Shown here piece by piece: positions 14,609 through 22,946 of a stretch of DNA of 36,174 nucleotides. The translations under genes were made by a program, and so were the position numbers. Within the stretch, counting starts at the first letter, position 1, and every line of letters begins with the position of its first letter. The notes beneath the pieces are model-generated. The model was not told where the DNA came from, did not search any database, and was given only the letters and a program-made list of their open reading frames with translations. Where the stretch lies: contig JAKLKF010000006.1 in the NCBI GenBank assembly GCA_023150805.1, positions 1-36,174 of the forward strand, given 5' to 3'. Source of the DNA: Myxococcota bacterium (GTDB taxonomy: Bacteria; Myxococcota_A; UBA796; UBA2385).

Positions 14609-15970
14609 TCAGGTCAGCAGCAGGACCGGCTGCTCGAGCTGGCGGCGCAGCGCCTCCAGGAAGCGCGCGCCCAGGGCGCCGTCGATGACGCGGTGATCGC
14701 AGGTCATCGTGACCTTCATCCGCCAGCCCAGGCCGAGCTGGCCCTCGCGCACGACCGGCACCTGCTGCAGCGCGCCCACGGCCAGGATGGCGGCCTCGGG
14801 CGGGTTGAGGATGGCCGTGAAGTGCTCGATGCCCATCATGCCCAGGTTGCTGATGGTGAAGGTCGAGCCCTGGTACTCGTGGGGTTGCAGCTTGCGGTCG
14901 CGGGCCCGGCCGGCCAGGTCGCGCACCTCGGCGGCGATGGTGGCCAGGCTCTTGCGGTCGGCGTCGCGCACGACCGGGGTGATGAGCCCGTCCTCCAGCG
15001 CGACGGCCACTCCGACGTGCACGCCGCCGTGGCGGGTGATCGCCTGGTCGCCCCAGGAGGCGTTGACCTCGGGCACCTGGCGCAGGGCCAGGGCGACGGC
15101 CTTGACCACCATGTCGTTGGGGGAGACCGGGCTGCCCACGGCCTTGAGCTGGGCGCGCAGGTCGACCAGGCGGTCGCAGTCCAGGGTCACCGTCAGGAAG
15201 AAGGAGGGCGCCTCCTGCCAGGCCTGCAGCAGCCGGCGGGAGATCGTCTTGCGCATCTGGCTGTTGCGCACCTGCTCGTCGGCCGGGGCCACCGCCGGGC
15301 CGGGGACCTGCAGCCGCGGGCCCGCGGGCGCGGTGAAGCCCTCGACGTCGGACACGGTGACCCGGCCCTTGGGGCCGCTGCCCGGGATGCGCGCGATGTC
15401 CAGTCCCCGCTCGCGGGCCGCGCGGCGGCTGGCGGGCGAGGAGCGGCCGGCGCCCGTGGCGGCGGGCAGGTCCAGGCGCGCGGGCTCGAATGCGGGCATC
15501 TCCATGATGGCGTCGGGCAGGGGCCGCCCCATCCAGGAGGGCGCCACCAGGCCGGCCGCTGGGGGAGGCGGCGCGGGGGCCGGCGGCGGCGGGGCAGGGG
15601 AGGGGGCCGGCTGCGCGACGGGGGCCTCCGCCGACGCGGGTGCGGGTGCGGGGGCGGGCGCGACCTTGGGGGCGGGCGTGGCCACCGCGGCCGTGCCGAC
15701 CTGGGCCAGCAGGGCCGAGATGTCCTCGTCCGGCGAGGAGCCCAGGATGGCGATGGGCGTGCCGGCGGGCACCTCCTCGCCGGCGGGGACCAGGATGCGC
15801 AGCAGGTAGCCCCGCTCGAAGACCTCGATCTCCATCGCGGCCTTGTCGGTCTCGACCTCGGCCAGGACGTCCTGGGGCGCCAGGGCGGCGCCCTCGGCCT
15901 TGCGCCAGGACAGGATGGTCCCCACCTCCATGGTGGGCGAGGCCTGGGGCATCACGAACAGCTCGGCCAT
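14609..15970 (-). CDS. pdhC: Pyruvate dehydrogenase E2 (dihydrolipoamide acetyltransferase)
   Basis: 453 residues. An N-terminal lipoyl domain carries the lipoyl-lysine in EVETDKAAMEIE (Lys43). An Ala/Pro-rich swinging linker spans about 90-140. A peripheral subunit-binding domain follows (SPASRRAARERGLDIARI ... GSGPKGRVTVSDVEGF), then the catalytic CAT domain ending with the active-site HxxxDG in DHRVIDG (His426, Asp430). It transfers the acetyl group from lipoamide to CoA at the core of the complex. The ATG has GAGGACCCC upstream and lies 9 bases after the pdhB stop, as the third gene of the operon. There is a single lipoyl domain, and no E3 gene is present in this window. Confidence 0.95.
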   Translation of the reverse strand: MAELFVMPQASPTMEVGTILSWRKAEGAALAPQDVLAEVETDKAAMEIEVFERGYLLRILVPAGEEVPAGTPIAILGSSPDEDISALLAQVGTAAVATPAPKVAPAPAPAPASAEAPVAQPAPSPAPPPPAPAPPPPAAGLVAPSWMGRPLPDAIMEMPAFEPARLDLPAATGAGRSSPASRRAARERGLDIARIPGSGPKGRVTVSDVEGFTAPAGPRLQVPGPAVAPADEQVRNSQMRKTISRRLLQAWQEAPSFFLTVTLDCDRLVDLRAQLKAVGSPVSPNDMVVKAVALALRQVPEVNASWGDQAITRHGGVHVGVAVALEDGLITPVVRDADRKSLATIAAEVRDLAGRARDRKLQPHEYQGSTFTISNLGMMGIEHFTAILNPPEAAILAVGALQQVPVVREGQLGLGWRMKVTMTCDHRVIDGALGARFLEALRRQLEQPVLLLT

Positions 15971-15979
15971 GGGGTCCTC

Positions 15980-16999
15980 TCAGGCGCCCGTCGCAGCGGG
16001 GGCGCGGTCGGCGGCGGGGGTGGGGCGCCCCAGGGCGCGGTGCGCGGCGGCGACGATGCGGTCGGTGTCGGGCATGACCAGCTTCTCGAGGTTGCTGGCG
16101 TAGGGCTGGTTGACGTCGCGGCTGGTCACCCGCAGCACGGGCGCCTGCAGCCAGTCGAAGCAGGCCTCCTGCACGCGGGCGGCGATCTCGGCGCCCACGC
16201 CGGCGAAGAGGTAGCCCTCGTGCAGCACGACGCAGCGGCCGGTGCGGCAGACCGAGGAGAACAGCGTCTCGTGGTCCAGCGGCCGCAGGCTGCGCAGGTC
16301 GATCACCTCGACGGACACGCCCTCGGCCGCCAGTCGCTCGGCCGCGGCCTCGGCCTGCATCGCCTGCTTGCCCCAGCTCACCAGCGTCAGGTCCGTGCCG
16401 GCCCGGCGCACCCGGGCCCTGCCCAGGGGCACCAGGAACTCGTGGTCGGGCACCTCGCCCTTCTGGCCGTAGGTCAGCTCGCTCTCCAGGAAGCAGACCG
16501 GGTTGTCGTCGCGGATGGCGGACTTGAGCAGGCCGTAGGCGTCGTGCGGATCGCAGTAGGTCACGACCTTGAGGCCCGGGAAGTGGGCGTACAGGCTGTC
16601 CACCGAGGTGCTGTGCTGGCTGCCCAGGTTCTCCGCCGCCCCGTTGGGGCCGCGGAAGACGATGGGCACGTGGTACTGGCCGCCCGACATCTGGTAGAGC
16701 TTCGCGGCGCTGTTGATGACCTGGTCGAAGGCCACCAGGCTGAAGTTCCAGGTCATGAACTCGATGACCGGGCGCATCCCGGCCATGGCCGCGCCGATGC
16801 CCAGGCCGGCGAAGCCCGCCTCGCTGATCGGCGTGTCGACGATCCGGCGGTCGCCGAACTCCTCGAGCAGGCCCTGGCTGACCTTGTAGGCGCCGTTGTA
16901 GTGGGCGACCTCCTCGCCCATCAGGAAGACGGAGGGGTCGCGCAGCAGCTCCTCGCGCAGGGCGCGGCGGAGGGCTTCGCGGATGGCGAGCACGGCCAT
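15980..16999 (-). CDS. pdhB: Pyruvate dehydrogenase E1 component, beta subunit
   Basis: 339 residues, typical for the family. MAVLAIREALRRALREE and FLMGEEVAHYNGAYKVSQGL, TPISEAGFAGLGIGAAMAGM, EFMTWNFSLVAFDQVINSAAK and GPNGAAENLGSQHST mark the transketolase pyrimidine-binding domain. The C-terminal transketolase domain starts near residue 200 (LTLVSWGKQAMQAEAAAE ... LRSLRPLD). With the alpha subunit it decarboxylates pyruvate using thiamine diphosphate and reductively acetylates E2. The ATG at 16999 begins one base after the pdhA stop, so translation is probably coupled. Its ribosome-binding site inside pdhA is weak. Confidence 0.95.
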   Translation of the reverse strand: MAVLAIREALRRALREELLRDPSVFLMGEEVAHYNGAYKVSQGLLEEFGDRRIVDTPISEAGFAGLGIGAAMAGMRPVIEFMTWNFSLVAFDQVINSAAKLYQMSGGQYHVPIVFRGPNGAAENLGSQHSTSVDSLYAHFPGLKVVTYCDPHDAYGLLKSAIRDDNPVCFLESELTYGQKGEVPDHEFLVPLGRARVRRAGTDLTLVSWGKQAMQAEAAAERLAAEGVSVEVIDLRSLRPLDHETLFSSVCRTGRCVVLHEGYLFAGVGAEIAARVQEACFDWLQAPVLRVTSRDVNQPYASNLEKLVMPDTDRIVAAAHRALGRPTPAADRAPAATGA

Positions 17000-17000
17000 G

Positions 17001-18104
17001 TCAGGTCTCGCGGGGGCGGGAGGAGGGCAGGGGAGTGTCGGCCAGCATGCTGGTCCGCTGCGGGGCGTACACGTAGTCGTAGAGCTGCGTGGGGTCCGGG
17101 ATCGGGCTCTGCTCGGCGAAGTCCCAGGCGTCCTGGGCCTCGGCGTCGACCTCGGCGACCAGGGCGTCCAGCGTGGCCGCGTCGACGCCGTGGACCTCGG
17201 CCAGGGCACGCCGGGTGAGCTGCAGGGGATCGCTCTTCTCCTTGCGGGCCTCCAGCTCGCCCTCGGGCCGGTACTTGGCCGGGTCGGACATCGAGTGGCC
17301 GCGGTAGCGGTAGGTCACGATCTCCAGCAGGACCGGGCCCTGGCCGGACAGGGCGTGCCGGCGCGCGGCGGCGACGCGCTGGCGGACGTGCTCGACGTCC
17401 CAGCCGTCGAGCTGCTCGCGGGTCATGCCGACCCCGCGGGCGCGCAGGCTCATGTCGGTGACGGCGGACTGGCGGTGCAGGGGCGTGCCCATCGCGTAGA
17501 AGTTGTTCTCGCAGATGAAGACGACGGGCAGCTTGTACAGCTCGGCCAGGCACAGCGCCTCGAAGAAGGGGCCCTGGTTGGCGGCGCCGTCGCCGAAGAA
17601 GCAGACGCAGACCCGGTCCTCGCCGCGGGCGCGCGCGGCCCAGGCCACGCCGTTGGCCAGGGGCACGTGGCCGCCGACGATGCCGTGCCCGCCCATGAAG
17701 CGCACGTCCCGGTCGTAGATGTGCATCGAGCCACCCTGGCCCTTGCTGCAGCCGGTGACCTTGCCGAAGAGCTCGGCCATGACGGCGCGGGCGGACACGC
17801 CCTTGGCCATGGCGTGGCCGTGCTCGCGGTAGGCGGCGATCCAGTAGTCGTCCGAGGTGGCGGCGGCGGCGCCGACGGCGACGGACTCCTGCCCGATGTA
17901 GAGGTGACAGAAGCCCAGGATGCGGCGCTGGGTGTAGGCCTTGGCCGCCAGCTCCTCCACCCGGCGCAGCAGCACCATCTGGCGGTACAGCGCCAGCAGC
18001 TCGTCGCGGGTGCAGGGGGGCAGCGGGTCGGGGAGGGTGAGCAGGCGGTCCGGGGGGACGTCTGCGTCGGGGGGCGCGGCGGTCGGGAGCGGGGGAGCGG
18101 TCAA
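17001..18104 (-). CDS. pdhA: Pyruvate dehydrogenase E1 component, alpha subunit
   Basis: 367 residues. The thiamine diphosphate motif is FFGDGAANQGPFFEAL (Asp172) ending in CENNFYAMGT. Other hallmarks are FCHLYIGQESVAVGAAAA, YREHGHAMAKG, GKVTGCSKGQGGSMHIYD and YRYRGHSMSDPAKYR, the last being the phosphorylation-loop region of the eukaryotic homologue. The start is a TTG at 18104: no ATG or GTG precedes the conserved part, and GAGG lies five bases upstream. It is the first gene of pdhA-pdhB-pdhC, divergent from argS across 130 bases that contain an inverted repeat which may control the operon. Confidence 0.95.
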   Translation of the reverse strand: MTAPPLPTAAPPDADVPPDRLLTLPDPLPPCTRDELLALYRQMVLLRRVEELAAKAYTQRRILGFCHLYIGQESVAVGAAAATSDDYWIAAYREHGHAMAKGVSARAVMAELFGKVTGCSKGQGGSMHIYDRDVRFMGGHGIVGGHVPLANGVAWAARARGEDRVCVCFFGDGAANQGPFFEALCLAELYKLPVVFICENNFYAMGTPLHRQSAVTDMSLRARGVGMTREQLDGWDVEHVRQRVAAARRHALSGQGPVLLEIVTYRYRGHSMSDPAKYRPEGELEARKEKSDPLQLTRRALAEVHGVDAATLDALVAEVDAEAQDAWDFAEQSPIPDPTQLYDYVYAPQRTSMLADTPLPSSRPRET

Positions 18105-18165
18105 GCGGACCTCGTCGGTGGGTGCGCGGGGGGCAGGGCCCTATCCGGACCGGCGAAGGATGCAT

Positions 18166-18187
18166 CGCGGGAGGGAGCACTCCCGCG
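18166..18187. promoter_or_regulatory. 8-bp inverted repeat between pdhA and argS (possible operator)
   Basis: CGCGGGAG (18166-18173) and CTCCCGCG (18180-18187) are perfectly complementary with a 6-base spacer. On the plus strand a -10-like TTAGGC (18188-18193) begins directly after the repeat, so a protein bound here would cover the argS promoter spacer. On the minus strand it lies about 62 bases before the pdhA TTG. A regulator is inferred, not seen. Confidence 0.4.
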
Positions 18188-18234
18188 TTAGGCCGGCCCC
18201 CTTCCTCCACCCTCGCCTCCCGCCGAGCCCGCCC

Positions 18235-20001
18235 ATGTCCTCGCCCGTCCCGACCGTCTCCCAGGTGCTCACCGACCTCGTCGCCCAGGCCGTCGCCGCG
18301 GCAGGCCACGGCGACCTGGCCCTGCCCGTCGAGCCCGCCAGCCCCGCCGGCAACCGCCAGCACGGCGACTACCAGAGCAACCACGCCTTCCGCATGGCCA
18401 AGCCGCTGCGCAGCAGCCCGCGGGCCGTCGCCGAGCAGCTCCTGGCCCACCTGCCCCCCCACCCGGCCGTCGCCCGCGCCGAGGTCGCGGGCCCGGGCTT
18501 CCTCAACCTGCACCTGGACGAGGCCTGGCTGTGCGCCCACCTCGTGGCGCAGGTCTCCGATCCCCACGGCGGCCAGCCCCAGGACGGCGCCGGCCGGACC
18601 GTCGTCATCGACTACAGCAGCCCCAACGTCGCCAAGCGCATGCACATCGGCCACATGCGCAGCACCATCATCGGCAGCACGCTGGACCGCCTGTACCGGG
18701 CAACCGGCTACCGGGTGGTCGCCGACAACCACATCGGCGACTGGGGCACCCAGTTCGGCATGCTCATCGTCGCCTGGCGGCGCTGGCTGGACGCCGCCGC
18801 CTTCGAGGCCGACCCGGTGGGCGAGCTGGAGCGGCTGTACGTCGCCTTCCGCGAGGCGGCCAAGGAGGACCCGGCGCTCGAGGATCTGGCCCGGGCCGAG
18901 ACGGCGAAGCTGCAGGCCGGCGACCCTGAGAACCGCGCGCTGTGGCAGCGCTTCATCGCGATCAGCCTGGTCGAGTTCCAGGGCGTCTACGACCGGCTGG
19001 GCGTGCGCTTCGACGAGGTGCTGGGCGAGAGCTTCTACAACCCCGCCCTGCCCGGCGTCGTGGCCGACCTGCTGGCGGCCGGCATCGCCGAGGAGAGCGA
19101 CGGGGCCGTGGTCGTGCGCTTCTCCGCCGACCACGCCGTCAAGGCGGTGCGCGACAAGATCCTGGTCATCCGCAAGCAGGACGGCGCCTTCCTGTACGGC
19201 ACGACCGACCTGGCCACGCTGGAGCACCGGCTCTCGACCTGGGCGCCCGCCGGCATCGTCTACGTCACCGACGGCCGCCAGCAGCTCCACTTCCAGCAGG
19301 TCTTCGCCGCCTGGCGGGCCTGGCGGACCGCGCGCGGCCTGGACCCCGACGCGGTGGCGCTCGACCACACCTGGTTCGGCACGCTGCGCCTGCCCGAGGG
19401 CCACATGGGCACGCGCCTGGGCAACGTGATCCGGCTGGTCGACCTGCTGGACGAGGCCGTGCGCCGGGCTCGCGCCGTCGTCGACGAGAAGTCGCCGCAG
19501 CTCTCCGAGACCGAGCGGGCCGCCATCGCCGAGGCCGTCGGCGTGGGCGCGGTGCGCTACGCCGACCTCTCCCAGAACCCGCAGAGCGACGTCGTCTTCG
19601 AGTGGGACCGCATGCTGGCGCTGGACGGCAACACCGCCCCCTTCCTGATGTACAGCTACGCCCGCTGCCGCAGCCTGCAGCGCAAGGGCGAGGTGCGGCC
19701 CGAGGACGTCGATCTGTCCGCCCTGGCCGTCAGCCACGAGCTGGAAGGCGCGCTGGTCCGCCTGCTGCTGCGCACGCCCGAGGTGGTGGCCGCCGCGCGG
19801 GCCGGCCACCGGCCCAACCTGCTCTGCGACCACCTCTTCGAGACCGCCCAGGCCTTCAACCGCTTCTACTTCGAGCTGGACGTGCTCAAGGCCGAGACGG
19901 CAGCGCTGAAGGCCAGCCGGCTGGCCCTGGTCGAGGCCAGCGCCCGGGTGCTGGGCCGGGGCATGGCGGTGCTGGGCGTGCCGGCGCTGGAGCGGATGTA
20001 G
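18235..20001 (+). CDS. argS: Arginyl-tRNA synthetase
   Basis: 588 residues. An N-terminal additional domain (recognition of the tRNA D-loop) spans about 1-115. The class I catalytic domain has DYSSPNVAKRMHIGHMRSTIIG with the HIGH motif at 137-140, DNHIGDWGTQFGMLI and VYVTDGRQQLHFQQVF. A KMSKS counterpart is seen as GHMGTRLGN (about 389-397); many ArgRS lack a canonical KMSKS. The C-terminal DALR anticodon-binding domain ends in MAVLGVPALERM. It charges tRNA-Arg with arginine. No clear ribosome-binding site precedes the ATG. It is monocistronic, followed by a strong hairpin. Confidence 0.97.
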   Translation: MSSPVPTVSQVLTDLVAQAVAAAGHGDLALPVEPASPAGNRQHGDYQSNHAFRMAKPLRSSPRAVAEQLLAHLPPHPAVARAEVAGPGFLNLHLDEAWLCAHLVAQVSDPHGGQPQDGAGRTVVIDYSSPNVAKRMHIGHMRSTIIGSTLDRLYRATGYRVVADNHIGDWGTQFGMLIVAWRRWLDAAAFEADPVGELERLYVAFREAAKEDPALEDLARAETAKLQAGDPENRALWQRFIAISLVEFQGVYDRLGVRFDEVLGESFYNPALPGVVADLLAAGIAEESDGAVVVRFSADHAVKAVRDKILVIRKQDGAFLYGTTDLATLEHRLSTWAPAGIVYVTDGRQQLHFQQVFAAWRAWRTARGLDPDAVALDHTWFGTLRLPEGHMGTRLGNVIRLVDLLDEAVRRARAVVDEKSPQLSETERAAIAEAVGVGAVRYADLSQNPQSDVVFEWDRMLALDGNTAPFLMYSYARCRSLQRKGEVRPEDVDLSALAVSHELEGALVRLLLRTPEVVAAARAGHRPNLLCDHLFETAQAFNRFYFELDVLKAETAALKASRLALVEASARVLGRGMAVLGVPALERM

Positions 20002-20056
20002 GGCGAGGGGAGGGGAGGGGCGACAACCCCCTCCCCGCCAGCGGCACACCTCGCCC
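20001..20056 (+). terminator. Two-tier hairpin after argS
   Basis: An inner stem GGGGAGGGG (20012-20020) / CCCCTCCCC (20028-20036) with a 7-base loop CGACAAC sits inside an outer stem GGGCGAGG (20001-20008) / CCTCGCCC (20049-20056). It starts at the last base of the argS stop codon. The inner hairpin is a probable terminator, without a T-tract. The outer right arm lies 8 bases before the -10-like element of the kinase gene. Confidence 0.6.
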
Positions 20057-20064
20057 CAAGCGAG

Positions 20065-20070
20065 TAGGAT
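20065..20070 (+). promoter_or_regulatory. -10-like TAGGAT of the kinase gene, probably leaderless
   Basis: TAGGAT ends 7 bases (all C) before the ATG at 20078. Transcription would then start at or beside the ATG. AGGA here could instead act as a distant ribosome-binding site, so the leaderless reading is less certain than at 13917. Confidence 0.4.
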
Positions 20071-20077
20071 CCCCCCC

Positions 20078-21898
20078 ATGATCGAGCCCGCCGCCGAACC
20101 CGAGGTGCTCGCCGACGGCACCCCTGTGCGCCTGGGGCGCTATCGGCTGCTGCGGCCCATCAGCACGGGGGGCATGGCCCGCGTCTTCGAGGCGCGGCGG
20201 GAGAGCCTGGCGGGCGTGGCGCCGCGGGTGGCCATCAAGGTGATCCTGCCGGACTTCGCCGCCCACGACGGCTTCCAGCGCCTGTTCATCAACGAGGCGC
20301 GCATCGGCAGCCTGCTCACGCACCAGAACCTGGTGCAGATCCAGGACTTCGACAGCCAGGACGACCGCTACTACCTGGTGATGGAGTACGTCGACGGCCT
20401 GACGCTGCGCCGGGTGGTCTCGCTGTGCCGCCGCCACGGCGTGCCCGTGCCCCTGTACGTCATCGCCGAGGTCGGGCGGCAGGTCTGCGACGGCCTGTCC
20501 TACGCCCACGCCGCGACGGCCGAGGACGGCAGCGCGCTGCACCTGGTGCACCGCGACATCAAGCCCAGCAACCTGATGCTCAACCCGCAGGGGGTGGTCA
20601 AGCTGCTGGACTTCGGCATCAGCAAGGCGCTGACCAGCGGCGAGCGCGCCGGCGCGGTGCGGGGCACCTGGGGCTACATGGCGCCCGAGCAGGCCGTGGG
20701 GGAGGAGGTGGGTCCCCAGGCCGACCTGTTCGGGCTGGCGGCCGTGCTCTACGAGCTGGCGGTGCTCCAGCCTCTCTTCCCGGAGAAGGAACCCGACCGG
20801 ATCCGGGCCCTGATGGACGCCGACGAGGGGGCGCGCCGCGCCTCGGCGCTGACCGGCCCCCTGGCGCCGCTGGCCAGCATCCTGGTGCGCGCGCTGCAGC
20901 GGGACCCGGCCGCGCGCTTCGTCTCGGCGTCGGCGATGGGGCGGGCGCTGGGCGCGCTGATCAGCGACCCGGTCACGGCCCGGGACCGGCTGGTGCGCTT
21001 CCAGCAGGAGATGGAGGCGCGGGCGGCGCTGGGCCTGGCGGAGTCGCGCCGCTCGGGCGGGGCGGCCTCGACCATGAGCCCGACGGGCAGCTCCGCCAGC
21101 ACGGGCTCCTCGGCGGCCAGCGGCCTGCCCCTGGCGGTCGGGGACCGGCAGGGCCCCAAGCCGGTGGTGGACCTGCGCGCGCGGGCCGCGCCGGAGGTCG
21201 CCACGACGCCCGCCTGGCGGCGCGCGCTGCCGGTGGTGTTGACGCTGGGGGCGGTGGGGGTGGTCGGCTTCACCGCCTGGCGGCTGTGGGGAGGTCCGGG
21301 TGAGGGTGGGGCACAGGTGCCCGCGGCGGCCGAGGTGGCGGGGCCGCTGAGCCTCCTGGCCCAGGAGGGCGCGCTACCCGGCGACGCCGAGCCCGCCCGG
21401 CCACCGGCGGGAGGCGAGGGGACGGCCGCACCCGACAGCACCGACGCACCGCCGGCTCCCGTCGCCCCCGCCCCGGTCCCGGCCGCGCCTGCCCCGAAGG
21501 CGGCCCCGGCGCCCAGCCGCGGGGGCACCATCTCGCTCTCCCCGGGCGGCGCCACCCCGTCGCCGGCAGCGTCGCCCGACGCCACCGACGGCGCCGGGGC
21601 CGGCGCCACGGGCGCGACGGTGGCCCTGGGGGGCCCGGAGGCCGATGGCGCCGCCGCGGCCTCGCCCGCCCCCGACGCCGGCCTGTCGGTGACCATCAGC
21701 AGCGAGCCGCGCGCGGCCGTCGTCGTCGACCAGGTCCCCCGTGGCCAGACCCCCCTGATGGGCCTGGCGCTGGCGGCGGGGCGGCACGCCGTCACCCTGG
21801 AGACGCCGGACGGCCGGCGGTCGACCTTCACGATCGACGTGGTCGAGGGGCGCCGGAACACCTGGGTCTACGACTTCGAGACGCGGAGCTTCCGCTGA
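20078..21898 (+). CDS. Hanks-type Ser/Thr protein kinase with PEGA domain
   Basis: 606 residues. The kinase domain (about 20-290) has a Gly-rich loop STGGMARVFEA, VAIKV (Lys54), the catalytic loop HRDIKPSN (Asp160), DFG at 178 and an activation segment ending GTWGYMAPEQ. A Ser/Thr/Gly-rich juxtamembrane stretch, one membrane helix (about 384-402) and a long Ala/Pro-rich periplasmic linker lead to a C-terminal PEGA domain (about 537-606: SVTISSEPRAAVVVDQVPRG ... LAAGRHAVTLETPDGR). This is the myxobacterial design in which the outside domain senses or anchors to the envelope while the kinase phosphorylates cytoplasmic proteins. The next gene starts two bases after the stop. Likely opposing phosphatases in the window are the PP2C protein at 2821 and, less likely, the PTP at 22947. 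Confidence 0.95.
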   Translation: MIEPAAEPEVLADGTPVRLGRYRLLRPISTGGMARVFEARRESLAGVAPRVAIKVILPDFAAHDGFQRLFINEARIGSLLTHQNLVQIQDFDSQDDRYYLVMEYVDGLTLRRVVSLCRRHGVPVPLYVIAEVGRQVCDGLSYAHAATAEDGSALHLVHRDIKPSNLMLNPQGVVKLLDFGISKALTSGERAGAVRGTWGYMAPEQAVGEEVGPQADLFGLAAVLYELAVLQPLFPEKEPDRIRALMDADEGARRASALTGPLAPLASILVRALQRDPAARFVSASAMGRALGALISDPVTARDRLVRFQQEMEARAALGLAESRRSGGAASTMSPTGSSASTGSSAASGLPLAVGDRQGPKPVVDLRARAAPEVATTPAWRRALPVVLTLGAVGVVGFTAWRLWGGPGEGGAQVPAAAEVAGPLSLLAQEGALPGDAEPARPPAGGEGTAAPDSTDAPPAPVAPAPVPAAPAPKAAPAPSRGGTISLSPGGATPSPAASPDATDGAGAGATGATVALGGPEADGAAAASPAPDAGLSVTISSEPRAAVVVDQVPRGQTPLMGLALAAGRHAVTLETPDGRRSTFTIDVVEGRRNTWVYDFETRSFR

Positions 21899-21900
21899 CG

Positions 21901-22929
21901 GTGGGCTGGCCCTGGCGCGCGCCGGCCCTGGCCCTGTGCCTGGCCACCGCGGGCCCTGCCCGGGCTGCGGACGCGACCCTGTGGCTGGCCTCGGGGGTGG
22001 AGCCCGACCGCGCCCGCGAGGCGGCCGCGCTCCTGGGGCACGCCGACCCCCAGCTCCGGCCCGTGGGTGAGCTGTCGCGGGCGGTGCAGGTGATCGGGGT
22101 GGTCGATCGGCGGATCGAGGACCTGTGCGGCGGGCCGGTCCCGGTCGAGACCTGGCGGGCGCGGCTGGAGGAGGGGCGCAGCCAGCTCCAGCTCCTCGAC
22201 GTCCCCGGGGCCCTGGCGACCTTCGGCGTGCTGCAGGCCGAGCTGCCTTGCCTGGTCGGCCTGCTCTCGCCCGGCGACGCCTTCCGCTTCCACCTGTCGG
22301 CGGCCGAGGTCGACCTGGTCGCCGCCAGGAGCGAGCCCGCGGGCTCCGAGCTGGTCGCCTTCTACACCGAGGAGGCCACCCGCGCGGCCCGGCGGGCGGC
22401 GGCGACCGGCCCGTGGATGGATCCGCCGGCGGACACCCTGGTCGAGGCGCGCCAGCTGTTGACCCGGGTGCGGGCCGAGGCGGCGGCCCAGGCGCCGGCC
22501 CGCGTGGTCGTGGCCGGGCCCTGGGACCGGGTCTGGTGGAACGGGACCGCCGCCGACCGGGTGCCCTTCGACGTCCCGGCCGGCACCCACGTCTTCCAGT
22601 TGACCGACGGCACCCGCGCGGTCGTCGCGGTGCAGGTGGCCGAGCTGCCCCCGGGGGGCGCCGCGGTGGTGTGGGCCCGCCCGGACGCCGCGCCGCTGTC
22701 CACCGACGACGTGATCGACGCGGCCCGCACGCTGGCCGAGGCCGGGCGGGCGCCGATCGGCCTGGCGCAGAGCCTGTGGGCCCTGTCGGCCGAGGGTCCC
22801 AGCTACGTGGTGACGGGGGACGACGCGCGCGTCAAGCTGTGGGGCGCCGACGGCGACCTGGTGCGCCTGCGGCTGGTGGACCCCCCGGAGGGCAGCAGCG
22901 GCGGGCGCAAGGGCAAGAAGAAGCGCTGA
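21901..22929 (+). CDS. Secreted protein of unknown function, coupled to the kinase
   Basis: 342 residues from a GTG two bases after the kinase stop, suggesting coupled translation. A signal peptide (PWRAPALALCLATAGPARA, cleavage near residue 22) sends it to the periplasm. The middle is helical (QLQLLDVPGALATFGVLQAE) with two Cys residues that may pair (DLCGG, ELPCLVG). The region at about 200-265 (RVVVAGPWDRVWWNG ... VPFDVPAGTHVFQLTDG) has a PEGA-like pattern. The C-terminus is Lys/Arg-rich (GGRKGKKKR). It resembles the periplasmic PEGA/TPR-type partners found beside such kinases, but no named family is recognised. It is convergent with the PTP gene. Confidence 0.8.
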   Translation: MGWPWRAPALALCLATAGPARAADATLWLASGVEPDRAREAAALLGHADPQLRPVGELSRAVQVIGVVDRRIEDLCGGPVPVETWRARLEEGRSQLQLLDVPGALATFGVLQAELPCLVGLLSPGDAFRFHLSAAEVDLVAARSEPAGSELVAFYTEEATRAARRAAATGPWMDPPADTLVEARQLLTRVRAEAAAQAPARVVVAGPWDRVWWNGTAADRVPFDVPAGTHVFQLTDGTRAVVAVQVAELPPGGAAVVWARPDAAPLSTDDVIDAARTLAEAGRAPIGLAQSLWALSAEGPSYVVTGDDARVKLWGADGDLVRLRLVDPPEGSSGGRKGKKKR

Positions 22930-22946
22930 GGGGAGGGCCCCGGGGC

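Noticed and set aside
21300..21680. Repetitive Ala/Pro/Gly-rich stretch as a DNA repeat
   Set aside because: It is the low-complexity periplasmic linker of the kinase; no tandem unit of fixed length repeats.
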